A stretch of DNA of 19,397 bases from an uncultured Collinsella sp. (GTDB lineage: Bacteria > Actinomycetota > Coriobacteriia > Coriobacteriales > Coriobacteriaceae). Positions 1 through 7,585 of this stretch are shown here, piece by piece (the stretch's first letter is position 1; each line of letters starts with the position of its first letter). Where the stretch lies: NCBI GenBank assembly GCA_900752425.1, contig CAADVE010000048.1, forward strand, positions 1-19,397, given 5' to 3'. The notes under the pieces are model-generated. The model saw nothing but the letters and a program-made list of their open reading frames with translations. It searched no databases and was not told where the DNA came from. The position numbers were made by a program, and so were the translations under genes.

Positions 1-96
1 AGGTAAGATTGAAGGGCCTGACCCCGGAGGAGTTCCGGAATCAGGCCCTTGCGGCCTAGTCGCTATTTAGGGCGTCCAAGATTTGGGGCGCAGTTC
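1..96 (+). mobile_element. Right end of an IS3-family (IS150-like) insertion sequence
   Basis: The first 59 bases encode the C-terminal end of an IS3-type transposase. About 13 bases after its stop, at 73-96, is a sequence that looks like a right terminal inverted repeat, with the core GTCCAAGATTTGGGGCGCAG and ending in TTCA. From memory this resembles the ends of IS150-group elements, which start with TGTACTGCACCC and so end in GGGTGCAGTACA. The rest of the element lies left of the window, so its left end and any target duplication cannot be seen. Confidence 0.72.
3..59 (+). CDS. IS3-family transposase OrfB, C-terminal fragment (cut by window edge)
   Basis: The frame at 3-59 reads VRLKGLTPEEFRNQALAA and stops at TAG (57-59). 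The pattern LKGLTPxEFRxQ is typical of the last residues of IS3-family OrfB transposases (rve/DDE integrase fold), just after the last part of the catalytic core. Only 18 residues are visible, so the catalytic DDE residues and intactness cannot be judged. The matching terminal repeat just downstream supports the call. Confidence 0.7.
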   Translation, partial: VRLKGLTPEEFRNQALAA

Positions 97-184
97 ACTT
101 TGATGCGGAGCCGGGCCTTAGTCGTTACAGCGCGCCAACAACGGGGCACTCGATGTCAGTCGCCAGCAGCGAGCGGGCCGCATT

Positions 185-313
185 TGCGCCAAGGTGACGT
201 GAAATGAGAGGGCGCTGACCTTCTGGTCGCGCCCTCGAAATTGAACGTCAGATTGGCGTGAATGCGGCACGCGCAGCGTCAAGCAGTTCCGGCGTTTGGC
301 AAAACGCCGGAAC
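185..313 (-). repeat. Structured two-hairpin 3' element, copy 1 (after glmS)
   Basis: Read on the minus strand, this begins 5 nt after the glmS stop. Hairpin I has perfect 12-bp arms (302-313 GTTCCGGCGTTT with 286-297) and a 4-nt loop. After a 30-nt linker comes an outer helix TGACGT (245-250) with ACGTCA (195-200). It encloses hairpin II (208-236): GAGGGCGC and GACC, an AGAA loop, GGTC, a bulged A, then GCGCCCTC. A second copy follows larE at 5402-5529 in the same orientation to its gene. The last 71 nt align without gaps (about 61 identical by hand). There is no clean U-run after either hairpin, so simple intrinsic termination is uncertain. Confidence 0.8.
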
Positions 314-318
314 ATCCG

Positions 319-2166
<1,848 letters not shown>

Positions 2167-2267
2167 AGGATAAATCCCTTCGTTCGCGTGACTGCAAGAC
2201 GTCCACGCACAAGGAGCGCTGAGACGTATAACGTTCGAGTATTGTACTCACGCAAGCACAAGCTGAT

Positions 2268-2300
2268 ATACCAGAAGTGGTATCTCAACTTAGATACCAC
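2268..2300 (-). promoter_or_regulatory. Operator-like inverted repeats upstream of glmS
   Basis: GTGGTATCT (2277-2285) and AGATACCAC (2292-2300) form a perfect 9+6+9 inverted repeat. A second, overlapping pair ATACCA/TGGTAT (2268-2273 and 2278-2283) adds a third half-site. The TGGTAT half-site resembles those used by GntR/HutC-type regulators of amino-sugar genes such as NagR/YvoA; this similarity is inferred from memory. A TACAAT on the minus strand (2241-2246) could be the glmS -10 box, which would place the repeats at or just upstream of the -35 region. No regulator gene of that type lies in the window. Confidence 0.5.
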
Positions 2301-2332
2301 CCGATGCACACACGTCCAGCCGGTCCAAACCA

Positions 2333-2359
2333 CCACAAAGGTACCTGTCCCCTTCGTGG
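2333..2359. repeat. Short hairpin with ACCTGTCCCC core
   Basis: CCACAAAGG (2333-2341) and CCTTCGTGG (2351-2359) form a 9-bp stem with one central A-C mismatch. The loop carries ACCTGTCC, a core shared with the 48-bp repeat that starts 20 bp further on. It looks like a REP-type palindromic repeat of the kind often spread by RAYT transposases; no such transposase is in the window. Confidence 0.5.
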
Positions 2360-2379
2360 CAGTCGCGCTGGCAACGGCG

Positions 2380-2426
2380 TTTCCCCAGATAAACCTGCCA
2401 AAATAAACCTGTCCCTTTTTGGTAGG
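2380..2426 (-). repeat. 48-bp hairpin repeat, copy 1 (47 bp, inverted)
   Basis: Read on the minus strand this begins CCTACCAAAAAGGGACAGG and ends CTGGGGAAA. It matches the copies at 5579-5626 and 6053-6100 except for one missing A in the ATCTGGGG-proximal A/T run. The repeat contains inverted arms CCTGCCAAAA/TTTTGGCAGG around a 13-nt loop; in this copy one arm base is changed (CCTACC). It lies directly upstream of the likely lacI-type promoter. Confidence 0.85.
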
Positions 2427-2433
2427 TTTAGGA

Positions 2434-2442
2434 TGCTACAAT
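2434..2442 (+). promoter_or_regulatory. Probable extended -10 promoter of the first LacI gene
   Basis: TGCTACAAT contains a TG-N-TACAAT extended -10 box, 35 nt before the ATG at 2478. No good -35 box is seen at 16-18 nt spacing, because that region is the end of the 48-bp repeat, which fits an extended -10 type. Prediction by eye only. Confidence 0.4.
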
Positions 2443-2477
2443 CTGGCTTGTACTTGAAACGCATCAAAGGGGCCGCT

Positions 2478-3590
2478 ATGGCAAAGGTTAAAATCAGCGA
2501 CGTCGCGCGCGAAGCCGGGGTTTCGTTGGGCACGGTTTCCAACGCGCTCAACCATCCCGAAAAGTTGCGTCCCGAGACCCTCAAGCTCATTAACGAAACC
2601 ATCAATCGACTGGGCTACCTGCCCAACCAAAGCGCTCGTCAGCTCGCGGGCGGCGCCACCAAGTCCTTTGGCCTGGTGCTCCCCCGTCTCGACCACGGCT
2701 TTTCACTCCAAATCGCCAGCGGCGCCCACAACGAGGCCCGCAAGCACGGCTATGACTTGCTCATCGCCAACGCCGATAACGACGATATTCTCCAGGACCA
2801 TTACCTGCGCTACTTTATGGGCACCCAGATGTCCGGCGTCATGGTTCAGCCCATGGCATCCCCCGACTGGCACCCCGCCATGGCCAAGATGCCCGTGCCG
2901 ATCGTCCATCTGGACATCCATTGCTCCGAGCCCGGCTACTACGTAGCGGCCGACAACGAAGCCCAGGGTCGCATCATTGCCGAACTTGCCATCGCCCGCG
3001 GCGCGCACCATATTGTCGTCGTCGGCCGAGCAGCATTTATGCAACTCACCCTGCGCGTCCTTGGCATTCATAAGGCGCTCGCCCTGCACCCCGATATCAA
3101 GATCGAAGTCATCGACGCCGGCGAATGGAATACCGCCGCCGACGGCTACGGCATCGGCACCCAAATCGCCGCGCGCCCCGCCGACGAACGCCCCGATTTT
3201 GTCGTCGGCCTGACCGACGTGCTGGCCTCGGGCGTCATCTCGGCGCTGGTCGACAAAGGCATCGCCGTCCCCGGGCAAGTACGCGTAGCAGGTTGCGATG
3301 GCAACCCGCTCGCTTGGAGCGGATCGGTCCCGCTCACTACGGTAGCGCCCCCGGGCTACGAGATTGGCCGCAAGGGCGTTCAATTGCTCATGGAGCAAAT
3401 CGAGAACAAGGCCCCAGCAAAGACCAAGCATATCCGCGTCGGCTCTACAGCGCGCACCGTCACCGCAGTCACCGCCGCCGAGGACATCAACCGCCAAGAA
3501 CTGGTACGTCCGTTCCTGCTGGAACGCGCCAGCACCCAGGCAAGCAGCCAGACCGACGCCACGGCCATCAACCTCGGTGCGTATCTATAG
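2478..3590 (+). CDS. LacI-family transcriptional regulator
   Basis: A sugar-responsive DNA-binding repressor of 370 residues. The N-terminal helix-turn-helix is at about residues 4-24 (KISDVAREAGVSLGTVSNAL), followed by a hinge helix (about 45-60, LPNQSARQLAGG). A periplasmic-binding-protein-like effector domain runs from about 63 to 330, including GLVLPRLDHGFS and VAGCDGNPLA. The last 35-40 residues form a tail beyond the usual LacI end. The ATG at 2478 is chosen because AAAGGGG lies 6 nt upstream and the HTH starts immediately; the frame stays open further upstream, but that part covers repeats and promoter. It is a single gene; its targets cannot be told from context, since its neighbours are a HAD gene and larE. 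Effector unknown. Confidence 0.93.
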   Translation: MAKVKISDVAREAGVSLGTVSNALNHPEKLRPETLKLINETINRLGYLPNQSARQLAGGATKSFGLVLPRLDHGFSLQIASGAHNEARKHGYDLLIANADNDDILQDHYLRYFMGTQMSGVMVQPMASPDWHPAMAKMPVPIVHLDIHCSEPGYYVAADNEAQGRIIAELAIARGAHHIVVVGRAAFMQLTLRVLGIHKALALHPDIKIEVIDAGEWNTAADGYGIGTQIAARPADERPDFVVGLTDVLASGVISALVDKGIAVPGQVRVAGCDGNPLAWSGSVPLTTVAPPGYEIGRKGVQLLMEQIENKAPAKTKHIRVGSTARTVTAVTAAEDINRQELVRPFLLERASTQASSQTDATAINLGAYL

Positions 3591-3623
3591 CACGCCCGCA
3601 AGTATGCTAAGTCGCCGCTCAAG

Positions 3624-3660
3624 CAAAAGAGGCCCGACCATTGCCGGACCCCTTTTGTTT
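3624..3660. terminator. Bidirectional terminator between the LacI and HAD genes
   Basis: CAAAAG (3624-3629) pairs with CTTTTG (3652-3657), with additional G-C pairs inside (AGG with CCC, one mismatch). It is followed on the plus strand by a T-rich run. It lies 34 nt after the LacI stop and 44 nt after the HAD stop on the opposite strand, so it probably serves both convergent genes. Confidence 0.6.
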
Positions 3661-3703
3661 AAGCGCAAACATAAGCAATTGCTCGTTTCAACGCCGCAAT
3701 TGT

Positions 3704-4354
3704 CTAGCGCACGGCCTTGACCGACGCCGCCAGATCGAACAACGTATCGAGCACGGCCTCGCAGCCATCCACCACGTCCTGCGGCAGCGGCACGATATCG
3801 GGGACGGCAAAGACGTGGCAACCAGCCGTAATGCCCGAGACGCAGCCGTTGCGCGAATCCTCGACCACGGCACATTCCTCGGGGGCAAAACCCGCGCGCT
3901 CGCAGGCAAGCAGATACATCTCGGGGTCAGGCTTGCCGTGCGCGACGTCCTCGCCGCAGGTCACCGTTTCAAACTTGTCAAAAAGACCGAATGCTTTAAG
4001 GTTGCGCTCGGCCGTAACATGGCGCGATGACGTTGCAAGGCCTACGTGATAGCCCGCAGCCAACAGCTCGTCTATGCACTCGGCAGCGCCGGCCTTAAGC
4101 TCCAGATCGGTCTTGACCATCTCGTCGCGAATCTCCTTGTGGCGGACATAGATCGCCTCGGTGGTTTCGTGGCTGCCGTAATGCTTATCGAGGATGTCCA
4201 TGACATCGGGTAGCGTGCGACCGATAAACTGATGGATCAGCGCATCATCAATCGCGAGCCCCAGCTCAGCGGCGCCTGCCTTCCAGGCCCTAATCCCCAA
4301 ACGCTCGGTATCGACCAGCGTTCCATCCATGTCAAAAATAACAGCCTTGATCAT
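3704..4354 (-). CDS. HAD-superfamily hydrolase (beta-phosphoglucomutase / phosphatase-like)
   Basis: A cytosolic phosphatase or phosphomutase of the HAD-IA, PGMB/CbbY-like group; 216 residues is the usual length. Motif I is DMDGT with nucleophile Asp8 and acid/base Asp10. The helical cap spans about residues 15-85. Motif II is TSS (108-110), motif III Lys141 in GKPDPEMY, and motif IV is EDSRNG with Glu165 and Asp166. The ATG is preceded by a GAGGGGG site. The substrate cannot be read from sequence: sugar phosphates, 2-deoxyglucose-6-phosphate or pseudouridine-phosphate type substrates are all possible. It is transcribed alone, back to back with larE and convergent with the LacI gene. Confidence 0.9.
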   Translation of the reverse strand: MIKAVIFDMDGTLVDTERLGIRAWKAGAAELGLAIDDALIHQFIGRTLPDVMDILDKHYGSHETTEAIYVRHKEIRDEMVKTDLELKAGAAECIDELLAAGYHVGLATSSRHVTAERNLKAFGLFDKFETVTCGEDVAHGKPDPEMYLLACERAGFAPEECAVVEDSRNGCVSGITAGCHVFAVPDIVPLPQDVVDGCEAVLDTLFDLAASVKAVR

Positions 4355-4460
4355 ATCGGTCCCCCTCGCCGGATTGCATTACTGCCACTCTACCGCACTT
4401 TACAAGCTTGTATATAACGTATATAGCATATTGCACTTTCGTTACATAGCTGGAAGTCTT

Positions 4461-4500
4461 ATGACAAGCAGCTCGGTGGGATTATAGTTTCATCCGAGCT
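4461..4500 (+). promoter_or_regulatory. Probable larE promoter overlapping an inverted repeat
   Basis: ATGACA (4461-4466) and TATAGT (4483-4488), 16 nt apart, make a plausible -35/-10 pair. AGCTCGG (4470-4476) and CCGAGCT (4494-4500) are perfect 7-bp arms lying in the spacer and at the expected transcription start. The arms could be an operator whose binding blocks the -10 box, or a short RNA hairpin if transcription starts further upstream. Confidence 0.45.
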
Positions 4501-4522
4501 TTAATAACTGTAAGGAACTTTC

Positions 4523-5401
4523 ATGCTTTCAGACACCGCCGCACCCGCAGAGGAGCTTCAGGACAAACTCGCAGCACTCGAGCAGCTGCTTTTGGCATAC
4601 GGACGCGTCGCCATCGGCTTTTCCGGTGGTGTCGACAGCAGCTTTTTGGCCGCGGTCTGCGCCCGCATCATGCCTACCAATACCCTCCTCGTCCATCTCA
4701 CCACGCCGCTCATCGGCACGCCCGAACAGACTTCGTTTGAGCAGTCCGTTGATGGGCAAGCTGATGAAGGGGCGCATTTTAAGCTCCCCGTGCTCAATCT
4801 TTCGGTCGATCAGCTGCAGCTCCCCCAGGTAGCCTGTAACGATGCCAATCGCTGCTACCACTGCAAGCACGCCGGCTTTACCGCCATCGTCAACCACGCC
4901 AAGTCGCTCGGCTTTCCCACCGTCATCGATGGCAGCAATGCAAGCGATCGCGGTGACTACCGCCCCGGAATGCGTGCGGCAGAAGAGCTCGGCGTACGCT
5001 CCCCTCTTATGGAGGTCGGCTTTACCAAGGACGAAGAGCGCGAGCTACTACGCGCATGGGGCTATCCTGTTTGGAACCTGCCGGCGGGAGCATGTCTTGC
5101 CACGCGCGTCCCCACGGGCGAGGAGCTTACGTTCGAGAAGGTCTCCCTGATCCGCGCCTGCGAGGATTACCTGCACGATCTTGACCTGGCACAGGTACGC
5201 GCGCGCTTGATCGGTGGCTGCATGCATATCGAGGCCGCACCCGCAGATGTCGCCAAGATTGCCGCCCTCGGCGGTGCCGCTGTCGACGACGAGGGCAAGA
5301 CCCCGCTTCCCGCCGTTATCGAGTCCGCGCTGCGCGAGCTGGGCTGCGACCATATCTCCCCCGAGGTCACCCCCTACATCCACGGCAACATGAACCTTTA
5401 G
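4523..5401 (+). CDS. larE: ATP-dependent sacrificial sulfur transferase LarE-like protein
   Basis: LarE enzymes adenylate the carboxylates of a nicotinate-derived dinucleotide and donate sulfur from their own cysteine, building the nickel-pincer cofactor of lactate racemase and related enzymes. The 292-residue protein has the PP-loop SGGVDSS (34-40) near the N-terminus, as in NAD/GMP synthase-type ATP pyrophosphatases. The GACLATRVP stretch carries Cys191, probably the position of the sacrificial cysteine (Cys176 in Lactobacillus). Cys111 and Cys114 (CYHCK) form an extra pair that could bind metal or an iron-sulfur cluster. AAGGA lies 6 nt before the ATG. larB, larC and larA are not in the window, so it is an orphan here. 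A structured repeat begins at the base after its stop codon. Confidence 0.9.
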   Translation: MLSDTAAPAEELQDKLAALEQLLLAYGRVAIGFSGGVDSSFLAAVCARIMPTNTLLVHLTTPLIGTPEQTSFEQSVDGQADEGAHFKLPVLNLSVDQLQLPQVACNDANRCYHCKHAGFTAIVNHAKSLGFPTVIDGSNASDRGDYRPGMRAAEELGVRSPLMEVGFTKDEERELLRAWGYPVWNLPAGACLATRVPTGEELTFEKVSLIRACEDYLHDLDLAQVRARLIGGCMHIEAAPADVAKIAALGGAAVDDEGKTPLPAVIESALRELGCDHISPEVTPYIHGNMNL

Positions 5402-5529
5402 GTTACGCCGTTTTACAAACGGCGTAACTGCTCGGCGCTGCGCAGGCCCCGGGCACGGCAATCTGACGTTCAACTTCACGGGCGCGACCAAAAGGTCAGC
5501 GCCCGTTTGTTTCACGTCACCTTACCGCA
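5402..5529 (+). repeat. Structured two-hairpin 3' element, copy 2 (after larE)
   Basis: Begins at the first base after the larE stop. Hairpin I: GTTACGCCGTTT (5402-5413) with a perfect complement at 5417-5428 and a 3-nt loop. A 30-nt linker is followed by an outer helix TGACGT (5464-5469) with ACGTCA (5514-5519), enclosing hairpin II (5478-5506; ACGGGCGC, GACC, AAAA loop, GGTC, bulged A, GCGCCCGT). Compared with the glmS copy, hairpin I differs at stem pairs 4 (C-G to A-T) and 7 (G-C to C-G), and hairpin II at its two outer pairs. In every case both sides changed together. GTTTGTTT after hairpin II could help termination. Confidence 0.8.
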
Positions 5530-5578
5530 CCCGGAGCCTGCTCGCTCGCATATGCTCAACCTGGACTGCGTTAACTGA

Positions 5579-5626
5579 CCTACCAAAAAGGGACAGGTTT
5601 ATTTTGGCAGGTTTTATCTGGGGAAA
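5579..5626 (+). repeat. 48-bp hairpin repeat, copy 2
   Basis: Identical to copy 3 (6053-6100) except for one base (CCTACC instead of CCTGCC at the start). The inverted arms CCTACCAAAA/TTTTGGCAGG enclose AGGGACAGGTTTA, and the unit ends in ATCTGGGGAAA. It is in direct orientation to copy 3 and inverted to copy 1. Confidence 0.88.
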
Positions 5627-5808
5627 TATCGCGAGGCAGTCGCCCCCCTAGCACCCATCTCACTTCGAGAGACACAAGAGGGGCGACTCGGCTGCATCTA
5701 CTTCTTCCGATATCGGCGGTTACGACTCGTCGATGAACCCATTACTTCGATGAGCCCTTTATCCGCCATTTTGGCAGATGGTAGTTGACGGACGAATTTT
5801 GGCATTCC

Positions 5809-5874
5809 GTCTCTCTAAAACAAGGCGCTTATCTCTCTAAAGTTAGAGAGATAAGCGCCTTGTTTTAGAGAGAC
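5809..5874. repeat. Perfect 32-bp inverted repeat with 2-nt spacer
   Basis: The left arm (5809-5840, starting GTCTCTCTAAAACAAGG) and right arm (5843-5874, ending TTGTTTTAGAGAGAC) are exact reverse complements over 32 bp, separated only by AG. It would form a very stable hairpin or cruciform. It has a G+C-containing centre (AAGGCGCTT) and TCTCTCTAAA boxes at the outer and inner ends of the arms. There is no flanking gene within 280 bp. Confidence 0.92.
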
Positions 5875-5980
5875 ATTTAGAGAGATGTATCGAATTCACT
5901 GTTAGATTGCCCAATGTTATCTCTTTAACTAGCTTTCTCTTTAGAGAGACATTTAGAGAGACGAGCGCAATCTCTCTAAT
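5810..5980. repeat. Cluster of TTTAGAGAGA boxes
   Basis: The box TTTAGAGAGA or its complement TCTCTCTAAA occurs at 5810-5819 (minus), 5832-5841 (minus), 5864-5873, 5876-5885, 5940-5949 and 5952-5961. Nine-base versions are at 5843-5851 and 5971-5979 (minus). The double-box unit at 5864-5885 is repeated exactly at 5940-5961, 76 bp later. Spacing is not CRISPR-like. It looks like a multi-site protein-binding region or the remains of a mobile element. Confidence 0.8.
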
Positions 5981-6052
5981 CAAGGGCTCCACTCTTTAAG
6001 GTGCACACTTCCTAACCGTGCCCTAAGTTGCGGTGAAATAACTCACGATTAG

Positions 6053-6100
6053 CCTGCCAAAAAGGGACAGGTTTATTTTGGCAGGTTTTATCTGGGGAAA
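6053..6100 (+). repeat. 48-bp hairpin repeat, copy 3
   Basis: This copy has perfect 10-bp arms CCTGCCAAAA (6053-6062) and TTTTGGCAGG (6076-6085) around AGGGACAGGTTTA, and then ATCTGGGGAAA. It differs from copy 2 at one base only. It lies just beyond the terminator-like hairpin of the PTS operon. Confidence 0.88.
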
Positions 6101-6107
6101 CGCAAAT

Positions 6108-6140
6108 AGGGCCGTGACACCCATACGGCGTCGCGGCCCT
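6108..6140. terminator. Terminator-like hairpin after the PTS EIIA gene
   Basis: AGGGCCGTGAC (6108-6118) pairs with GTCGCGGCCCT (6130-6140) with one G-T pair. It is followed by TTTT on the plus strand and ATTTGCG on the minus strand. It is 43 nt after the EIIA stop, so it probably ends the minus-strand operon. A smaller hairpin GAACGG/CCGTTC overlaps the end of the EIIA gene. Confidence 0.55.
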
Positions 6141-6182
6141 TTTCCTTGGAGAAGGATCAATTGATTGAACGGGATGACCGTT

Positions 6183-6635
6183 CTAGTCTTCGAGTCCGCT
6201 ATTGATGAGCTCCGCAATCTCAACGGGATCGGTGCTCGCGCGCACCTTGTCACGGAAGCCGGCGTCCATCAGCATCACGGCAGCCTTGGAGAGCAGACGC
6301 AGGTGCGTAGTTCCGGCCTCGCCGGCGGGCACGTACAGCGCGAGCGCAACATCGACGGGCACCCCATCGAAGCTCGGCCATTCAACGGGCTCGGTCAGTT
6401 TAAGCACGGCAACGCCCGGCGTGTGGATCGCGTCGCTTTTGGCATGCGGAACGGCAAAACCGGCGACAAGGCCGGTCTCGGCCTCGTTCTCGCGAGCAAT
6501 GAAGGCGGCCTCTACGGCAGATGCGTCATCGGCAAAGCCGAGCTCGATGGCCTGCTCGGACAAATAATGTAGGGCGTCCTCGCGCGAGGCGGCGGTATAC
6601 CCGATTGTCACTTGGTTGGCAGATACAAATCCCAT
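6183..6635 (-). CDS. PTS sugar transporter EIIA component, fructose/mannitol type
   Basis: Receives a phosphoryl group from phospho-HPr and passes it to the EIIB domain; cytosolic. The protein has 150 residues, the normal size of a stand-alone PTS_EIIA_2 domain. The phosphorylated histidine is most likely His64 in GFAVPHAK, the standard PHxx motif. The ATG has an AAGGAAGG site that overlaps the stop codon of the upstream transketolase gene (11-nt gap), so the two are probably translated together. It is the last gene of the operon whose first gene encodes the matching EIIBC, which has no EIIA domain of its own. Together they make a complete permease. Confidence 0.95.
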   Translation of the reverse strand: MGFVSANQVTIGYTAASREDALHYLSEQAIELGFADDASAVEAAFIARENEAETGLVAGFAVPHAKSDAIHTPGVAVLKLTEPVEWPSFDGVPVDVALALYVPAGEAGTTHLRLLSKAAVMLMDAGFRDKVRASTDPVEIAELINSGLED

Positions 6636-6646
6636 GGAAACCTTCC

Positions 6647-7585
6647 TTACAACACGGACCTGACCGCAGCTTCGATGCCGTCGGCGTCCAAACCGTACTT
6701 GTGCAGCAAATCGGCCGCAGGGCCGGACTCGCCATACACATCGCGCACGCCGACGCGTCGCATCGGCACCGGATGCTGCTCTGCGAGCACCGAGGCCACG
6801 GCCTCGCCAAGACCACCGATAATCGAATGTTCCTCGGCGGTGACCACGCGACCAGTCTTCTTGGCGCTGGCAACCACCAGGCGCTCATCAAGCGGCTTAA
6901 TCGTGTGCATGTTGATGACCTCGGCATCGATACCATCGGCAGCGAGCGCCTCGGCAGCCTCAAGCGCCTCGGCGACCATAAGGCCACAAGCGATGATGGT
7001 CACATCGGACCCCTCGCGCACGACCACGCCGCGACCAATCTTGAACTCATAGTCCTCGCAGTCGTTGATGACCGGTGTTGCCAGGCGTCCGAAACGCATG
7101 TAGACCGGTCCCTCAAACTCATAGGCGGCGCGCACGCATGCGCGAGCCTCGATGTCATCGGCGGGAACAATCACCGTCATACCCGAGATCGTGCGCATGA
7201 GCGCGATGTCCTCGCAGCACTGATGCGTGGCACCGTCTTCACCGACCGATATGCCCGCATGCGTGGCACCGATTTTGACGTTGAGGTGCGGATAGCCGAT
7301 GGAATTACGCACTTGCTCGTACGCGCGGCCGGCAGCGAACATGGCAAAGGTGCTCGCAAAGGCGACGTGACCCGTGGTCGCAATGCCGGCGGCAAGCCCC
7401 ATCAGGTTGCTCTCGGCAATGCCGGCGTCGTAGAAGCGCTCAGGGTGCGCAGCCTTAAACTTACCGGTCTGCGTGGCGGCGGCCAGGTCGGCATCGAGAA
7501 CCACAAAGTCATCGCGCTCATTGCCCAGCTCGACAAGTGCCTCGCCATAGCTAACGCGCGTGGCGACTTTCTTGACGTCTGCCAT
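6647..7585 (-). CDS. Transketolase, C-terminal subunit
   Basis: C-terminal half of a split, thiamine-diphosphate-dependent transketolase that moves two-carbon ketol units between sugar phosphates. The 312 residues cover the pyrimidine-binding domain and the C-terminal domain. Glu58 in AGIAESNL is the likely glutamate that activates the cofactor N1' atom. GATHAGISVGEDGATHQ is the typical active-site loop. The start codon overlaps the stop of the N-terminal half by one base (TAATG), which indicates translational coupling and equal production. Split transketolases of about 280 plus 310 residues are common in Firmicutes, Actinobacteria and archaea. A 1-deoxyxylulose-5-phosphate synthase is less likely given the split and the transaldolase next door. 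Confidence 0.94.
   Translation of the reverse strand: MADVKKVATRVSYGEALVELGNERDDFVVLDADLAAATQTGKFKAAHPERFYDAGIAESNLMGLAAGIATTGHVAFASTFAMFAAGRAYEQVRNSIGYPHLNVKIGATHAGISVGEDGATHQCCEDIALMRTISGMTVIVPADDIEARACVRAAYEFEGPVYMRFGRLATPVINDCEDYEFKIGRGVVVREGSDVTIIACGLMVAEALEAAEALAADGIDAEVINMHTIKPLDERLVVASAKKTGRVVTAEEHSIIGGLGEAVASVLAEQHPVPMRRVGVRDVYGESGPAADLLHKYGLDADGIEAAVRSVL

Larger units (their letters stand above)
5530..6182. other. Gene-free AT-rich interval between larE and the PTS operon
   Basis: No reading frame with coding character was found on either strand. The stretch holds two direct copies of a 48-bp hairpin repeat (5579-5626 and 6053-6100) flanking an AT-rich segment that contains a large palindrome and TAGAGAGA boxes. 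There is also a hairpin at 5638-5688 (AGTCGCCCC with GGGGCGACT, 33-nt loop), a CCGATATCGG palindrome (5707-5716), and a terminator-like hairpin at 6108-6140. Base composition differs clearly from the GC-rich genes around it. Confidence 0.75.

Noticed and set aside
2167..2276. glmS ribozyme in the glmS leader
   Set aside because: I could not find the conserved ribozyme core, and the leader is short with an ordinary ribosome site.
2277..2477. N-terminal extension of the first LacI protein (67 codons upstream of the chosen ATG)
   Set aside because: This stretch covers the glmS operator-like repeat, the 48-bp repeat and the probable promoter. The HTH starts right after the ATG at 2478, which has a good ribosome site.
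4470..4500. Riboswitch before larE
   Set aside because: Only one short stem is visible and it overlaps the likely promoter, so an operator is more probable.
5810..5980. CRISPR array
   Set aside because: The boxes are only about 10 bp, occur on both strands, and their spacing is irregular; no cas gene is near.
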